DNA from: a bacterium
GTDB lineage: Bacteria; Orphanbacterota; Orphanbacteria; Orphanbacterales; Orphanbacteraceae
Direction: 5' to 3'
DNA length: 64,000 nt
NCBI GenBank assembly: GCA_025782575.1
Contig: JALGYY010000009.1
Location: 163,512 to 227,511, forward strand
Positions 43,719 to 52,352 of this stretch are shown piece by piece. How positions within the stretch are numbered: position 1 is the stretch's first letter; each line of letters starts with the position of its first letter. Both the position numbers and the translations under genes were made by a program. The notes under the pieces are model-generated. The model worked only from the letters and a program-made list of their open reading frames with translations. It had not been told where the DNA came from and did not search any database.

Positions 43719-44174
43719 CTAATTGTCCTCCGCCCCTTCGTCGATCCAGTCCGCAATCGTCTGTACCGTCTCGTTGCTGAGGGGGGCCCTTCCGAGGGGC
43801 ATGCGACTTCCGAATGGGGGGGATTTCAGCTTCAGAACAAGATTGCTTGATTCACTATCACCGGGCACGACGGTATTGCCATGGACGCCGCCGGCGATAA
43901 TGGAGGTATAGCTGGTGAGCGATAAGCCACCCGACGCTGATCCCCCTCCGTGACATCCCGGATTCCGGCAGCTGTTGGCATTCAAAATCGGCTCGATATC
44001 GTCGCTGAAAGAGACGGTGGTCGTATCGACCATGTTGTCGTCGTCATCTCCGGCGGGGGAGACAGGATCATCTCCACTATCCCCGCACCCGGATAGCAGT
44101 AAGCAAACGAAAACAGTGGCGGCGAGAAGGCTGAACAGGAAACCGCCACTAAGGCGGCGGAAAGACAGCGTCAT
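43719..44174 (-). CDS. Lipoprotein with a CX4CH haem-like motif
   Basis: 151 aa from ATG 44174. Lipobox LLLSGCGDSG (Cys30), an Asp/Pro-rich linker, then a cytochrome-like segment VSFSDDIEPILNANSC with Cys69 and Cys74-His75 spaced as CX4CH, and RMPLGRAPLSNETVQTIADWI at the end. The layout resembles the cytochrome c-like DIxPIL...C..CH modules in planctomycete and FCB-group lipoproteins, where the second-axis Met is in MP. Whether haem is bound with the longer spacing is uncertain. Located upstream of the MBL gene. Confidence 0.75.
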   Translation of the reverse strand: MTLSFRRLSGGFLFSLLAATVFVCLLLSGCGDSGDDPVSPAGDDDDNMVDTTTVSFSDDIEPILNANSCRNPGCHGGGSASGGLSLTSYTSIIAGGVHGNTVVPGDSESSNLVLKLKSPPFGSRMPLGRAPLSNETVQTIADWIDEGAEDN

Positions 44175-44265
44175 CGGAAAACCCCCATGGGAGTGGCATC
44201 GATCCGAACGGTGAACGACCACTTAGATGGTATGCAGGGGAGAGCGCATTAGCAAGTGGAAGTAA

Positions 44266-44300
44266 GAAACCCCGAGTGGTGTCGCGCCACCCGGGGTTTC
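44266..44300 (-). terminator. Terminator after the first tailed secreted protein
   Basis: GAAACCCCG-A-GTGG (44266-44279) pairs with CCAC-C-CGGGGTTTC (44287-44300). On the minus strand it runs on into TTTCTTACTTCC. It starts 21 bases after the stop of the gene at 44322. Confidence 0.75.
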
Positions 44301-44321
44301 GTCTATTACAATGCAGCCAAT

Positions 44322-45008
44322 CTAGCGGAACAGGTTCTTGACGCCTCCCCAGCTCGATTCTTCCGTTGCGGTGGGCGGGCATTCACCGAGCCCGTAGTGA
44401 CCGTTGCAGTGGAAGTCGTATCCGGCCGGAATGACGGCGGTGCACCCATTATCGCTCCACGTGGCGTCAATATCACCAGCGCAACCGGGAACGAGACCGA
44501 AGAGCGAGCCGTCAGTCGCGAGCCAATTCGCGAAGAACGTGCCGCCCGGGCAACCCGCACCGAGGTCGACGATGTTTGTCGCCACATCAGACAGTGGGCC
44601 GTGCAGGATCAGCGTGCCGTCGCTGAAGCTCCCCGCGTTGGCGAAGTCAGCCGCGGCGCCTGAGCCGTCATCTTCATATACCCAGAACTCACCACCACTG
44701 TAGCTGGTGAGGTTCAGAGGAAAGGCGTGAATGGAGCCAAGCGATGTCATGTTCCCGAGTACGACCGTGTACTCATTGCCGTTCCCGTTCAGTGCGGCGA
44801 AAGGACCGTTATTGGCGAATCCGATAATAATGCCCCGGACCGTCAAAACGTTTCCTGCCGTCGAGTGATGGGTCCCGGCGTTGTAGTTGGGCTCGCTCGC
44901 CTTTCCGTTCGTCCCCCAATCAATGATAAAATCGACCCCCGCGTACGATGTACCGGCAAAGAGGAAGGGGATCACCAAGAGGGAGAGGCTCTTTACAATT
45001 CGATTCAT
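44322..45008 (-). CDS. Secreted protein with TEESSWGGVKNLFR tail, unknown function
   Basis: 228 aa. Signal peptide (IVKSLSLLVIPFLFAGTSYAG), a beta-rich Gly/Asn-rich mature part without a recognised family (LTVRGIIIGFANNG, EYTVVLGNM, GEFWVYEDDGSGA, DGTLILHGPL), a few Cys near the C-terminus (PGCAGD, NGC, HCNG, ECPP) and a final segment TEESSWGGVKNLFR that is shared with the next protein. It seems to be a paralogue of that protein: both have YEDxG...DGTLIL blocks at matching places. Upstream gene ends 29 bases away. Confidence 0.75.
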   Translation of the reverse strand: MNRIVKSLSLLVIPFLFAGTSYAGVDFIIDWGTNGKASEPNYNAGTHHSTAGNVLTVRGIIIGFANNGPFAALNGNGNEYTVVLGNMTSLGSIHAFPLNLTSYSGGEFWVYEDDGSGAAADFANAGSFSDGTLILHGPLSDVATNIVDLGAGCPGGTFFANWLATDGSLFGLVPGCAGDIDATWSDNGCTAVIPAGYDFHCNGHYGLGECPPTATEESSWGGVKNLFR

Positions 45009-45037
45009 GTCAGCTTCTCCTGAACCTAAGGATTCGG

Positions 45038-45715
45038 TTACTCGTTAAAGAGTTTCTTGATATCGCCCCAGGTGGTTTCCTCTGTCCCGGTAGTAAGCGG
45101 GCAAAGATTCGCCTCACCGTCGATGTCCCAGACGTATCCGGCCGGAACACCGAACGCATCGGTACCGATCACGGAGAACTGGGTCGAGGTGTTTGCCGGC
45201 AGATTGCCGAGCTGCGAACCGGAACTCCAGACGACGCTACCCTGAATCGAACCGTTCAGCGTGTTCAGATCGACCGTGACGACCATGTCCGGCATAATAC
45301 CGCCGAGAATGAGCGTACCATCGACGAACGAGCCGGGAGTGGTCGCGTTCTGCGGGCTTGTGCCATAGTCGAACGCCGTTCCGGCATCTTCATAGATACC
45401 GACAAAGCTGTTCGGCTGGTAGCTGAAAATCCCGAAGTTGAAGACCGTATCCGCCGTTGCCAGGAAGTCCGACAGAACGTAGAACGTGTACTCGTTTCCG
45501 CCCGTGGTGGTGATATAGAGCGGGTTAACGGCGACGATCTCCCCGACGGCTTCATAATAGTTGTTCGGGGCGGCGAAATCACCGCCCGGAACCGGGAACG
45601 TGTAGTCGAAGCCGTTGAGATCCAGCAGGAATTCCGGTGTCGTGCACGTGGCAAATGCGGGCATTGCCACGGCCAGTGCGGCCAGCATTACTGTGCATAC
45701 CGTTAGCAATTTCAA
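45038..45715 (-). CDS. Secreted protein with TEETTWGDIKKLFNE tail, unknown function
   Basis: 225 aa from TTG 45715, with GGAGGGG seven bases ahead. Signal peptide (KLLTVCTVMLAALAVAMPAFA). The mature region is beta-rich (FPVPGGDFAAPNNYYEAVGEI, NEYTFYVLSDF, GIYEDAGTA, DGTLILGGIMPD) and ends in TEETTWGDIKKLFNE. Paralogous to the next gene downstream, with a shared order of motifs. No enzymatic motif recognised. A 16-base perfect palindrome lies 22 bases upstream of the start. Confidence 0.75.
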   Translation of the reverse strand: MKLLTVCTVMLAALAVAMPAFATCTTPEFLLDLNGFDYTFPVPGGDFAAPNNYYEAVGEIVAVNPLYITTTGGNEYTFYVLSDFLATADTVFNFGIFSYQPNSFVGIYEDAGTAFDYGTSPQNATTPGSFVDGTLILGGIMPDMVVTVDLNTLNGSIQGSVVWSSGSQLGNLPANTSTQFSVIGTDAFGVPAGYVWDIDGEANLCPLTTGTEETTWGDIKKLFNE

Positions 45716-45736
45716 GATTACCCCTCCTTCTTTTAG

Positions 45737-45752
45737 TTTGGCTGCAGCCAAA
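45737..45752. promoter_or_regulatory. Perfect 16-base palindrome upstream of the tailed secreted proteins
   Basis: TTTGGCTGCAGCCAAA reads the same on both strands and lies just before the ribosome-binding site of the gene starting at 45715. A regulator operator or an mRNA hairpin is possible. No -10/-35 pair stands out nearby. Confidence 0.4.
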
Positions 45753-46202
45753 TTCAGCGACAATAGCGCCTAGGGAAAACCGGGGCCCGTAGCTCAGTGT
45801 CACAAAGAACTCAGGGTGTTTAGAATCGGCCCTTCTCTAGGGAGATGACGCGAGAATAGCAGAGCGGGGGCTTAAATTCAAGCAGTTTGACGTGAATTGG
45901 GGAGGAATTTCACAGATTGGCCAGCGAGGACCCGGCCTGGCTGCGTAAGAACATACCGGATAGGGGGTTCGATCGCAATCAGTTTTTGCCCGGTAGGGGC
46001 GGAGGGGAGGATGAGCATGGTGTCCACGATGGAGGACAGATTAAGGGGCTTAGGGCTGAATGCCGGGTACGAACGAGCTGAAGTCTTTGTAGGATAGAAA
46101 GATACGCGGCTGGCAGTCCGGTCTGCCGAGGGTCTCGAACACTACCCCGATCCACTCATGCTCGGCGATTCGACACGGAATCGTGAGGGTTTTTCAGGGA
46201 AA
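45753..46202. other. Intergenic stretch without a convincing gene
   Basis: Between the secreted-protein pair and the M24 peptidase. Part of it should be promoter for the leftward pair. It has one open frame of 66 codons (45897-46097) with no protein-like features, a GGGCCCGTAGCTCAGT stretch that resembles a tRNA 5' end but does not fold into one, and nothing else I can support. Confidence 0.5.
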
Positions 46203-46204
46203 GA

Positions 46205-46220
46205 CGCCCCATGAGGGGCG
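46205..46220 (-). terminator. Short hairpin after the M24 peptidase gene
   Basis: CGCCCC (46205-46210) pairs with GGGGCG (46215-46220) around a 4-base loop. On the minus strand it is followed by TCTTTCCC. It is 43 bases beyond the peptidase stop. Confidence 0.55.
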
Positions 46221-46263
46221 CCTTATCTAACGGAACGCCTGGAAGGGTTTTCGGGACGGTTTC

Positions 46264-47376
46264 CTAAACTTCGAGTACTTTGGCGAAACGGGTCAGATTC
46301 TTCGCCCCCTGGGGCGTCACCAGCACGAGATCCTCGAGACGGATCCCCCCATGTCCTTTGTAATAGAGGCCAGGCTCGATGGTGATGACATTTCCGGCCT
46401 GCAGCTCAAGATCCACCTGGGAGATACGGGGCGGTTCGTGAACTTGAAGCCCGACGCCGTGCCCGGTGCCGTGTATGAAGCCCTGCATCTTGCCGTTCAC
46501 CATGCCGGTTTTGAAGCCCTTCTCCTCGAAATGCTCGCAGATGGCGCTATGGATCTTGTTTGCCTTCACGCCGGGTCGAATCATGTTCATGGCGATCCGC
46601 TGACCTTCCCTCACGGCTCGGAACATCTTTTTTACCGTATCCGTGGCCTTGTTCTTGACGACCGTTCGGGAGATGTCAGCAAAATAGTGGGTCTCCATGG
46701 ATCGAGGGAATATGTCGATGATGATCGGCTTATTGGCTTTCAGCGCTCCGATGCCGACGTTGTGAGGATCGATCGCCTGGTCACCGCAGGCCACGATCGT
46801 GTTCGAGGCGAGGCAACCGCTCTCCATAAGCCGGAGCTGGATTCGCTGCCGTACCATCTGAGCCGTCAGGGGCTTTCCCGAATAGTAGAGCGTCCCCCGG
46901 CGGACCGATGCCGACGCAATCCATCGAATCGCGCTTTCCATGGCCCGTTCCGCTTTTCGCTGGGTTTTGGTGATCAGCTTGACCTCGTAGCTGTTCTTAA
47001 GCTCCCGCTCGGGAAGGAATGGCAAGGGAAGAACCCGGACTTCGAAGCCTCGCTGTCGCAGTTCCTCCACCCCCCCGGCGGGGAACTGATGCGGAACCTT
47101 GACGTTCGTGATCTGCCGATCGCTGAGGAGCTGCCCGGCCGCCGCCACCAGATCCTGCGTGCCGGTCTTCTTCGTCAGTGAGGAGAGCGGGAGTACTTCA
47201 TCCGCGTCCGATTCCTCCTCGGCCCGGCCGACCTCGAAATCGGTCACCACGATCGTGCTTATCCGACCGATTTTGAGATAGATAAAGGGATCGCCACAGG
47301 GAAATCCCGTGAGATAGAGCATATCGGCGTCGGAATCGCTGGCGGCGAGTAGCAATGTAGCCGTCTTTTTCGTCAT
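46264..47376 (-). CDS. M24 family metallopeptidase (Xaa-Pro aminopeptidase-like)
   Basis: 370 aa. N-terminal creatinase-like domain, then the pita-bread catalytic domain with the metal-ligand set: Asp in IIIDIFPRS and FADISRTV, His in HGTGHGVGLQVHEPP, Glu in TIEPGLYY and Glu in IRLEDLVLV. Removes N-terminal residues before Pro or acts on related peptides. Start ATG 47376, with AAGGA seven bases ahead, is preferred over the longer 16-residue extension. Leftward single gene. Confidence 0.9.
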   Translation of the reverse strand: MTKKTATLLLAASDSDADMLYLTGFPCGDPFIYLKIGRISTIVVTDFEVGRAEEESDADEVLPLSSLTKKTGTQDLVAAAGQLLSDRQITNVKVPHQFPAGGVEELRQRGFEVRVLPLPFLPERELKNSYEVKLITKTQRKAERAMESAIRWIASASVRRGTLYYSGKPLTAQMVRQRIQLRLMESGCLASNTIVACGDQAIDPHNVGIGALKANKPIIIDIFPRSMETHYFADISRTVVKNKATDTVKKMFRAVREGQRIAMNMIRPGVKANKIHSAICEHFEEKGFKTGMVNGKMQGFIHGTGHGVGLQVHEPPRISQVDLELQAGNVITIEPGLYYKGHGGIRLEDLVLVTPQGAKNLTRFAKVLEV

Positions 47377-47485
47377 GCTGTCGTCCTTGCGAATAGGGTG
47401 GAGAGGAAACTCGCAGGATAGCACGGTCCGGGCGATTCAGACAAATCATGGGGCGTGGAGCCTTCACGATCCGGGGGCGCTCAGC

Positions 47486-48142
47486 TCAGGAAAAGAGGGG
47501 GGAGAGTTCGGTCAAGTCATTGATTATGACATCGGGCGAGGCTGCTTCCAGTTCTTCGCGCGTTCGAAATCCCCCGAGTACAGCCACTGTGAATACCCCT
47601 GCTGCCCGCCCGGTTTCAATGTCGACCGGGGTGTCGCCGACCAGAGCGCATTCCCCCGGAGTGAGCTCGAAGTGTTCCATAGCTTTATCAAGCATGAACG
47701 GTGCAGGCTTTCTTTCATCCAGCGCTTCGGGGCCAAGAACCAGCGGGAAGTCGCCTCGAATACCGAGCGCTTCGGCGATGCGAATGGAAAACGGCGCCGG
47801 CTTGTTCGAGATGATCGCCAGACTGCGATCCGAGAAATGATCGAGACAACCGCGAACTCCTGGAAGCAGGACGGTATGATCGAGCAGATGCACGTCATAG
47901 AATTGTTCAAAAATGGCGAGCGCTTTCGTAAGCAGCGGCCGCCCCTCTTCGCCGAGTGAGCACTGCATGAGATGCCGGACGCCGTTCCCGACGAACAGTC
48001 TGACTTCCTCGAACGACCTTTCCGGCCGGTCGAGAGTTCTCAGTGTGTGATTTACGGAATGAGCGAGATCGCTGAGAGTCTCTGCAAGGGTTCCATCGAA
48101 ATCGAAGAAGACTCCCCGCGGATTTATGGGGCGGGGTATCAT
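47486..48142 (-). CDS. HAD-superfamily phosphatase (phosphoglycolate phosphatase-like)
   Basis: 218 aa. Motif I VFFDFDGTLAET (nucleophile Asp and acid Asp), motif II IISNKPAP, conserved Lys in DERKPAP and motif III LVGDTPVDIETG show a C1-cap HAD hydrolase of the Gph/PGP type. Substrate may be phosphoglycolate or another small phosphate ester. ATG 48142 lies one base after the stop of the Nudix gene, so the two are in one operon. The longer N-terminal frame is not real. Confidence 0.9.
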   Translation of the reverse strand: MIPRPINPRGVFFDFDGTLAETLSDLAHSVNHTLRTLDRPERSFEEVRLFVGNGVRHLMQCSLGEEGRPLLTKALAIFEQFYDVHLLDHTVLLPGVRGCLDHFSDRSLAIISNKPAPFSIRIAEALGIRGDFPLVLGPEALDERKPAPFMLDKAMEHFELTPGECALVGDTPVDIETGRAAGVFTVAVLGGFRTREELEAASPDVIINDLTELSPLFS

Positions 48143-48143
48143 T

Positions 48144-48563
48144 TCAGGTGGACCACCTTTCCAGTGTTTCTGGAGACTGAAGTTCAAGCAGTAAGTCGGC
48201 GTCCCCTTCGAGAAAGGAGAGATCGACGCTCTCTTCCGGAGTGATCCAGCGAAGCTCGGCTCCTTCGAGTCCGTGAGGCTCTTCACCGTTCAGATGAATT
48301 CGGTAGAAGTGGAGTTCCACGGCGAGATCCCCGTAGCGGTGGCGATGAACACCGAGCTGCTTCCCGACAACCACGCGAACGCCAAGTTCCTCAGCGAGTT
48401 CACGGATCAGCGCTTCTTCATCTCCCTCACCAGGTTCGACCTTACCGCCTGGGAATTCCCAGAGGCCTCCGAAACTCGCTTCGGCCGGCCTGCGTGCCAC
48501 GAGAACCCGGCCCCCCTCGATTGCAACGCCTGCAACGACCCTGATGAATTTCGAGGAATTCAT
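48144..48563 (-). CDS. Nudix hydrolase (MutT-like)
   Basis: 139 aa with the full Nudix box GGKVEPGEGDEEALIRELAEELGV (Gx5Ex7REUxEExGU, residues about 38-62). The N-terminal VVAGVAIEGGRVLVARRP and the segment SFGGLWEFPGGK match the 8-oxo-dGTP type (MutT). It would sanitise oxidised nucleotides. Operon with the HAD phosphatase (downstream) and ten bases after the SpoIIE phosphatase. Confidence 0.9.
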   Translation of the reverse strand: MNSSKFIRVVAGVAIEGGRVLVARRPAEASFGGLWEFPGGKVEPGEGDEEALIRELAEELGVRVVVGKQLGVHRHRYGDLAVELHFYRIHLNGEEPHGLEGAELRWITPEESVDLSFLEGDADLLLELQSPETLERWST

Positions 48564-48573
48564 GGGGCTCCCA

Positions 48574-49530
48574 TCAGTCCACAGAAAGAGCGAGGAGCGT
48601 CACGTCGTCGGTCTGCTCTTCCCCTCCTCGGAACATGGTGGTCCAGGTCACCACGGTTCTGACGAGCGAGGCAGCATCTTCCCCTTTGTTGGCGGAGAGC
48701 ACCTCGATCAGACGATGGGCGTCGAAGAACTCACCGTGACGGTTTGTCGTTTCCGTAATGCCGTCCGTGTAGAGCAGGATCCCCTCGCCCGGTCCGATCG
48801 AAACGGTCCCCTCTTCGTAAGCCATATCCGCGATCGCGCCGAGCGGTGTCCCCCCTTTGTCCAGCTCTTTGAGGGCACCATCCTCACTGACCAGAATGGG
48901 TGGCTCATGCCCGCCGTTCGAATAGTGAAGCGTCTGGCGAACTCCATCCCAGATCCCGTAGAACACAGTCACGAATTCGGTTGCTTCGGTTGTTTTCGAG
49001 AGCGCGGTGTTCATACGGGCGAGAAGCTTCCCCGGCGGAAGAGCGGCATTCGCGAGAATATGAAACTGGGCGTGAACACTTGCCATGAGAAGGGCGGCAG
49101 GAGCTCCTTTCCCTGATACGTCCGCGATCAGGAGACCGAAGCGGCCGCCTCCGAGATCGACCACGTCATAGTAGTCGCCACCCACAGCCCGGGCAGGAGT
49201 GTGGTAGCCGGCAAAGTGAAAGTTCTCGCCTGCGGGAAGCGTTCGGGGTAGAAACCCTCTCTGGATCCGCGCGGCGAGAGCCATCTCGCTTTCGTACGCT
49301 TTCTTTTCGGTGATTTCGAGAGCGATGACGCCGTTGAAGAGAACAGCGCCAAAACAGAAGAGAAGAAGCATAGTGATGCGGAAGGGGGAGAAGTCCCCGC
49401 CCACAAGCGATCCGAGGGTCAGGCCCATGAGGATGGAGGCGATGACGACCAGCACCCGGCGCCTGACCGAGAGGTTCTTAGAGAAATCTCCGAAAGCGAG
49501 CCGGAGGGCCCTGATGATTCGGCGAATCAT
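48574..49530 (-). CDS. SpoIIE/RsbU-type PP2C phosphatase with membrane anchor
   Basis: 318 aa. Two membrane spans near the N-terminus (about residues 26-45 and 52-72), a short coiled linker ending in MALAARIQRGFLPRTLP, then the PP2C-like catalytic domain with metal-binding VGGDYYDVV, LLIADVSGKGAPAALLM, ILLYTDGITE and EEQTDDVTLLAL. It dephosphorylates Ser/Thr phosphoproteins such as anti-sigma antagonists. No partner-switching genes are next to it. Confidence 0.9.
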   Translation of the reverse strand: MIRRIIRALRLAFGDFSKNLSVRRRVLVVIASILMGLTLGSLVGGDFSPFRITMLLLFCFGAVLFNGVIALEITEKKAYESEMALAARIQRGFLPRTLPAGENFHFAGYHTPARAVGGDYYDVVDLGGGRFGLLIADVSGKGAPAALLMASVHAQFHILANAALPPGKLLARMNTALSKTTEATEFVTVFYGIWDGVRQTLHYSNGGHEPPILVSEDGALKELDKGGTPLGAIADMAYEEGTVSIGPGEGILLYTDGITETTNRHGEFFDAHRLIEVLSANKGEDAASLVRTVVTWTTMFRGGEEQTDDVTLLALSVD

Positions 49531-49586
49531 GAGGATCGATCCCCAATCTCAAGAGGAACGCCCGTCGTTCCGATCAGTAGAGTGTG

Positions 49587-49661
49587 ATGAAGAAAGAAAT
49601 CTGGTTCGGGCTTATATTTACTCTCTTCGTGCTCTCCCTGATCGCGGGGGCAGCGCAGTAA
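49587..49661 (+). CDS. Possible 24-residue hydrophobic micropeptide
   Basis: ATG at 49587 to TAA at 49661 encodes a 24-residue peptide (starting MKKEIWFGLIFTLFVLSL, ending AGAAQ): two basic residues, then a single membrane-like stretch, as in small membrane proteins or a bare signal peptide. It stands alone on the plus strand between two leftward genes. The ribosome-binding site is weak, so chance cannot be excluded. Confidence 0.35.
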   Translation: MKKEIWFGLIFTLFVLSLIAGAAQ

Positions 49662-49670
49662 CCAACGACC

Positions 49671-50597
49671 CTACTTGTGCTCGACAAGATAGCGCTCCGC
49701 GTCGAGCGCCGCCATACATCCCATTCCCGCCGCGGTCACGGCTTGTCTGTACACATGATCCGCCACGTCACCGGCCGCGAATACCCCCGGGACACTCGTA
49801 TGCGACCCGTTGCTGATGACGATGTATCCGTTTTCATCTAGATCGACTTTGTCGGTGAAGACTGATGTATTCGGGGTGTGACCGATGCCGAGAAACACCC
49901 CGTCGAAATTGACGTCGCTATTTTCCCCGGTCTTGACGTTCTTGAGCCGTAAACCGGTAACGGCGTCGTCACCCAGGAATTCCTCGACTACCGAATCCCA
50001 GATGACTTCAATCTTCTCATTCCCGATGGCGCGTTCCTGCATGATTTTCGACGCTCGAAGCTCGTCTCGCCTATGGATGATCTTTACCTTCGAAGCGAAT
50101 TTTGTCAGATAGACCGCCTCTTCCATGGCCGTGTCGCCGCCGCCGATGACCGCCACTTTCTTGTCGCGGAAAAAGAAGGCATCGCAAACAGCGCAGGCGG
50201 ACACGCCTTTGCCCATCAGGCGCGTTTCCGACTCGAGTCCCAGAAAACGAGCGGTCGCACCGGTAGAGATAATTACAGCATCGCCCGTAACCGTATCTTT
50301 CCCGTCAAGAGTCAGCCGGAACGGGCGGGAACTGAAGTCGACCTCCGTTACTGTTTTCTGAAACACATCCGTTCCGAATCGTTCCGCCTGCTTCCGAAAA
50401 ATCTCCATCATGTCGGGGCCCATGATGCCATCTACATATCCGGGATAATTTTCCACCTCGGAGGTGATGGTGAGTTGTCCTCCAGGCTGCGCCCCCTCGA
50501 ACACGACCGGCGGAAGTTCTGCCCGAGCCGCGTAGATGGCAGCTGTAAGTCCGGCAGGTCCGGATCCGACAATCAGGACCCGATAATGCTCTTTCAT
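49671..50597 (-). CDS. trxB: Thioredoxin reductase
   Basis: 308 aa. FAD-binding [16 protein letters not shown] at the N-terminus, redox pair CAVC (about residues 136-139) in [14 protein letters not shown]-binding [13 protein letters not shown] and the final [26 protein letters not shown]. Transfers electrons from NADPH to thioredoxin. ATG 50597 overlaps the stop of pepA (ATGA). Confidence 0.95.
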   Translation of the reverse strand: MKEHYRVLIVGSGPAGLTAAIYAARAELPPVVFEGAQPGGQLTITSEVENYPGYVDGIMGPDMMEIFRKQAERFGTDVFQKTVTEVDFSSRPFRLTLDGKDTVTGDAVIISTGATARFLGLESETRLMGKGVSACAVCDAFFFRDKKVAVIGGGDTAMEEAVYLTKFASKVKIIHRRDELRASKIMQERAIGNEKIEVIWDSVVEEFLGDDAVTGLRLKNVKTGENSDVNFDGVFLGIGHTPNTSVFTDKVDLDENGYIVISNGSHTSVPGVFAAGDVADHVYRQAVTAAGMGCMAALDAERYLVEHK

Positions 50598-52075
50598 GAT
50601 GTGCCTCTCCCCGACCGTTCTGCCAGATAGGTTAGAAGGAGCCCCGCACCGAATCCGGTGGGTCCCCGATTAAACAGTTCGTTTTTGGAATTGTTCCAGG
50701 CCATGCCCGCAATGTCGAGATGAGCCCATGGAGTCTGATCGACGAATCGATAGAGGAACGACGCCGCTACGGAGGCACCTCCGCCTGCCCCGCCCCTTCC
50801 GACGTTTTTCATATCGGCCACATCACTCTCGAGCTCACGGTCGTACTGATTCCAGAGCGGGAGCTGCCAGACCAACTCTCCCGAAAGATGTCCCGCCTGA
50901 CGGATTCGTGCCGCAAACGCGTCGTCATTTGAGAAGAGCCCCGCCGCATGTCGGCCGAGCGCGATCCGGCAGGCGCCGGTCAATGTAGCGGCGTCGATCA
51001 TCTCATCGGGTTTGAGGTTCTTCTCCGCCCACGCCAGGCCGTCGGCGAGAACGAGCCGGCCCTCGGCGTCCGTATTGTCCACTTCGATCGTCAGCCCTTT
51101 GTAAGAGGGGACCACATCGCCGGGGCGATAGGCATCAGCGCTCGGCATGTTTTCTGCGGACGGAATAATCGCGGCAATCCGAATGGGGAGGCTAAGCCGG
51201 GCGGCCGACCGGAACGCACCGAGTACGGCGGCCGATCCCCCCATGTCGTATTTCATGTTGACCATGCGGTCGGCGGACTTGAGTGAAAGACCTCCGGAGT
51301 CAAATGTGATTCCCTTTCCGATGAGCGCGACCAGCGGGCCTTCGCCCCCCGTGCCATCATACTCTGCGACGACGAAGCGGGGTTTGTTCGAGCTTCCCAT
51401 GCCGACGTTGGCGAGAGCGTGAAGACCCTCTTTCTCGATCGCCTTTTCATCGAATACCCGAACCGTCACCCCTTTTTCAGAGGCGATCCCCTCCGCATGT
51501 TCGGCCAGGGCCGCCGGAGTGAGTCTGTTGGGGGGCTCGATCACGAGGGATCGAGCGAAAAACGTTGCTTCCGCGAGCGCGGTACCGAGCCGGGCGATCT
51601 CATCCGAGCCTTCCCGTCCGTGGATCGAAATCGACTTGATCGGAGGGGCGTCGGGCGTGGTTTTCGGATCAGCAGTGCCGAGCACAGCCCCCTGCGCCAC
51701 GACGCGCAATACATCCGCTCCCGCTTCGGGAGGCAGTTGGATCGTGAATTGTCCGACCCGTAACCGCTTTGCTTCTCTCGCGGCTTTGGCTCCGAATCGC
51801 CGAAAATGATCGATGTCCATGTTGGTCGGATCGCCGAGCCCTATCAGAAGCAGGCGCTCCGGCCCTTTTTCCGGATAGACAAGAATAGTCTCCAGATTCT
51901 CTGCGCGGAAATCACCTCCGGCGATCAGCCGATCGGCTTCCGGGATCTTGCCGGGGAGCGCGATTCTCTCGGGATCAGGACTCTTGGCCAGCCCCCAGAC
52001 GAGGAGGGGTGTTCGGTCAAGGGGTGCATCCCCTGACTGGAAGGTCACTTTCGGAATGGGAAAATTCGCAAGCAA
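50594..52075 (-). CDS. pepA: Leucyl aminopeptidase (M17)
   Basis: 493 aa. Metal-binding and catalytic motifs [30 protein letters not shown] and [18 protein letters not shown]-terminal [22 protein letters not shown] and the final [11 protein letters not shown]. Hexameric zinc/manganese aminopeptidase for cytosolic peptide breakdown. Start is TTG 52075, seven bases after AGGAG. It overlaps trxB by four bases and forms an operon with it. Confidence 0.9.
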   Translation of the reverse strand: MLANFPIPKVTFQSGDAPLDRTPLLVWGLAKSPDPERIALPGKIPEADRLIAGGDFRAENLETILVYPEKGPERLLLIGLGDPTNMDIDHFRRFGAKAAREAKRLRVGQFTIQLPPEAGADVLRVVAQGAVLGTADPKTTPDAPPIKSISIHGREGSDEIARLGTALAEATFFARSLVIEPPNRLTPAALAEHAEGIASEKGVTVRVFDEKAIEKEGLHALANVGMGSSNKPRFVVAEYDGTGGEGPLVALIGKGITFDSGGLSLKSADRMVNMKYDMGGSAAVLGAFRSAARLSLPIRIAAIIPSAENMPSADAYRPGDVVPSYKGLTIEVDNTDAEGRLVLADGLAWAEKNLKPDEMIDAATLTGACRIALGRHAAGLFSNDDAFAARIRQAGHLSGELVWQLPLWNQYDRELESDVADMKNVGRGGAGGGASVAASFLYRFVDQTPWAHLDIAGMAWNNSKNELFNRGPTGFGAGLLLTYLAERSGRGTS

Positions 52076-52352
52076 GCCGATTCTCCTGCTTTAGGACCGG
52101 TGTTATCAATTGGCGCCAGCTGCGGAGGATCCGCAATGAGGGGCGAACAGAAACGAAACGCACCCCTTGGCGAGGATCGAATTTAATCGAAGGAAGTGTA
52201 TCAGATCAGGGAGAGTGGCGTGGGGAAAACGGTGTCGGACTCCGATTTCAAAGGGTGTCGATGACCGGTTCCTGCCGACGCCGTTGACACCGTTCGAGAG
52301 CGGGTGATACCGTCCCCTCCGGTAACGATGGGCATGGAGGGCGGTCAATCCG

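Noticed and set aside
44948-45706. 252-aa plus-strand ORF
   Set aside because: Antisense to the tailed secreted protein, which has a signal peptide and matches its neighbour.
45782-45796. tRNA-like 5' end (GGGCCCGTAGCTCAG)
   Set aside because: The following bases do not make the D, anticodon, T or acceptor stems.
45897-46097. 66-aa plus-strand ORF
   Set aside because: No protein-like features, although TGGGGAGGAATT lies close by; not enough to call a gene.
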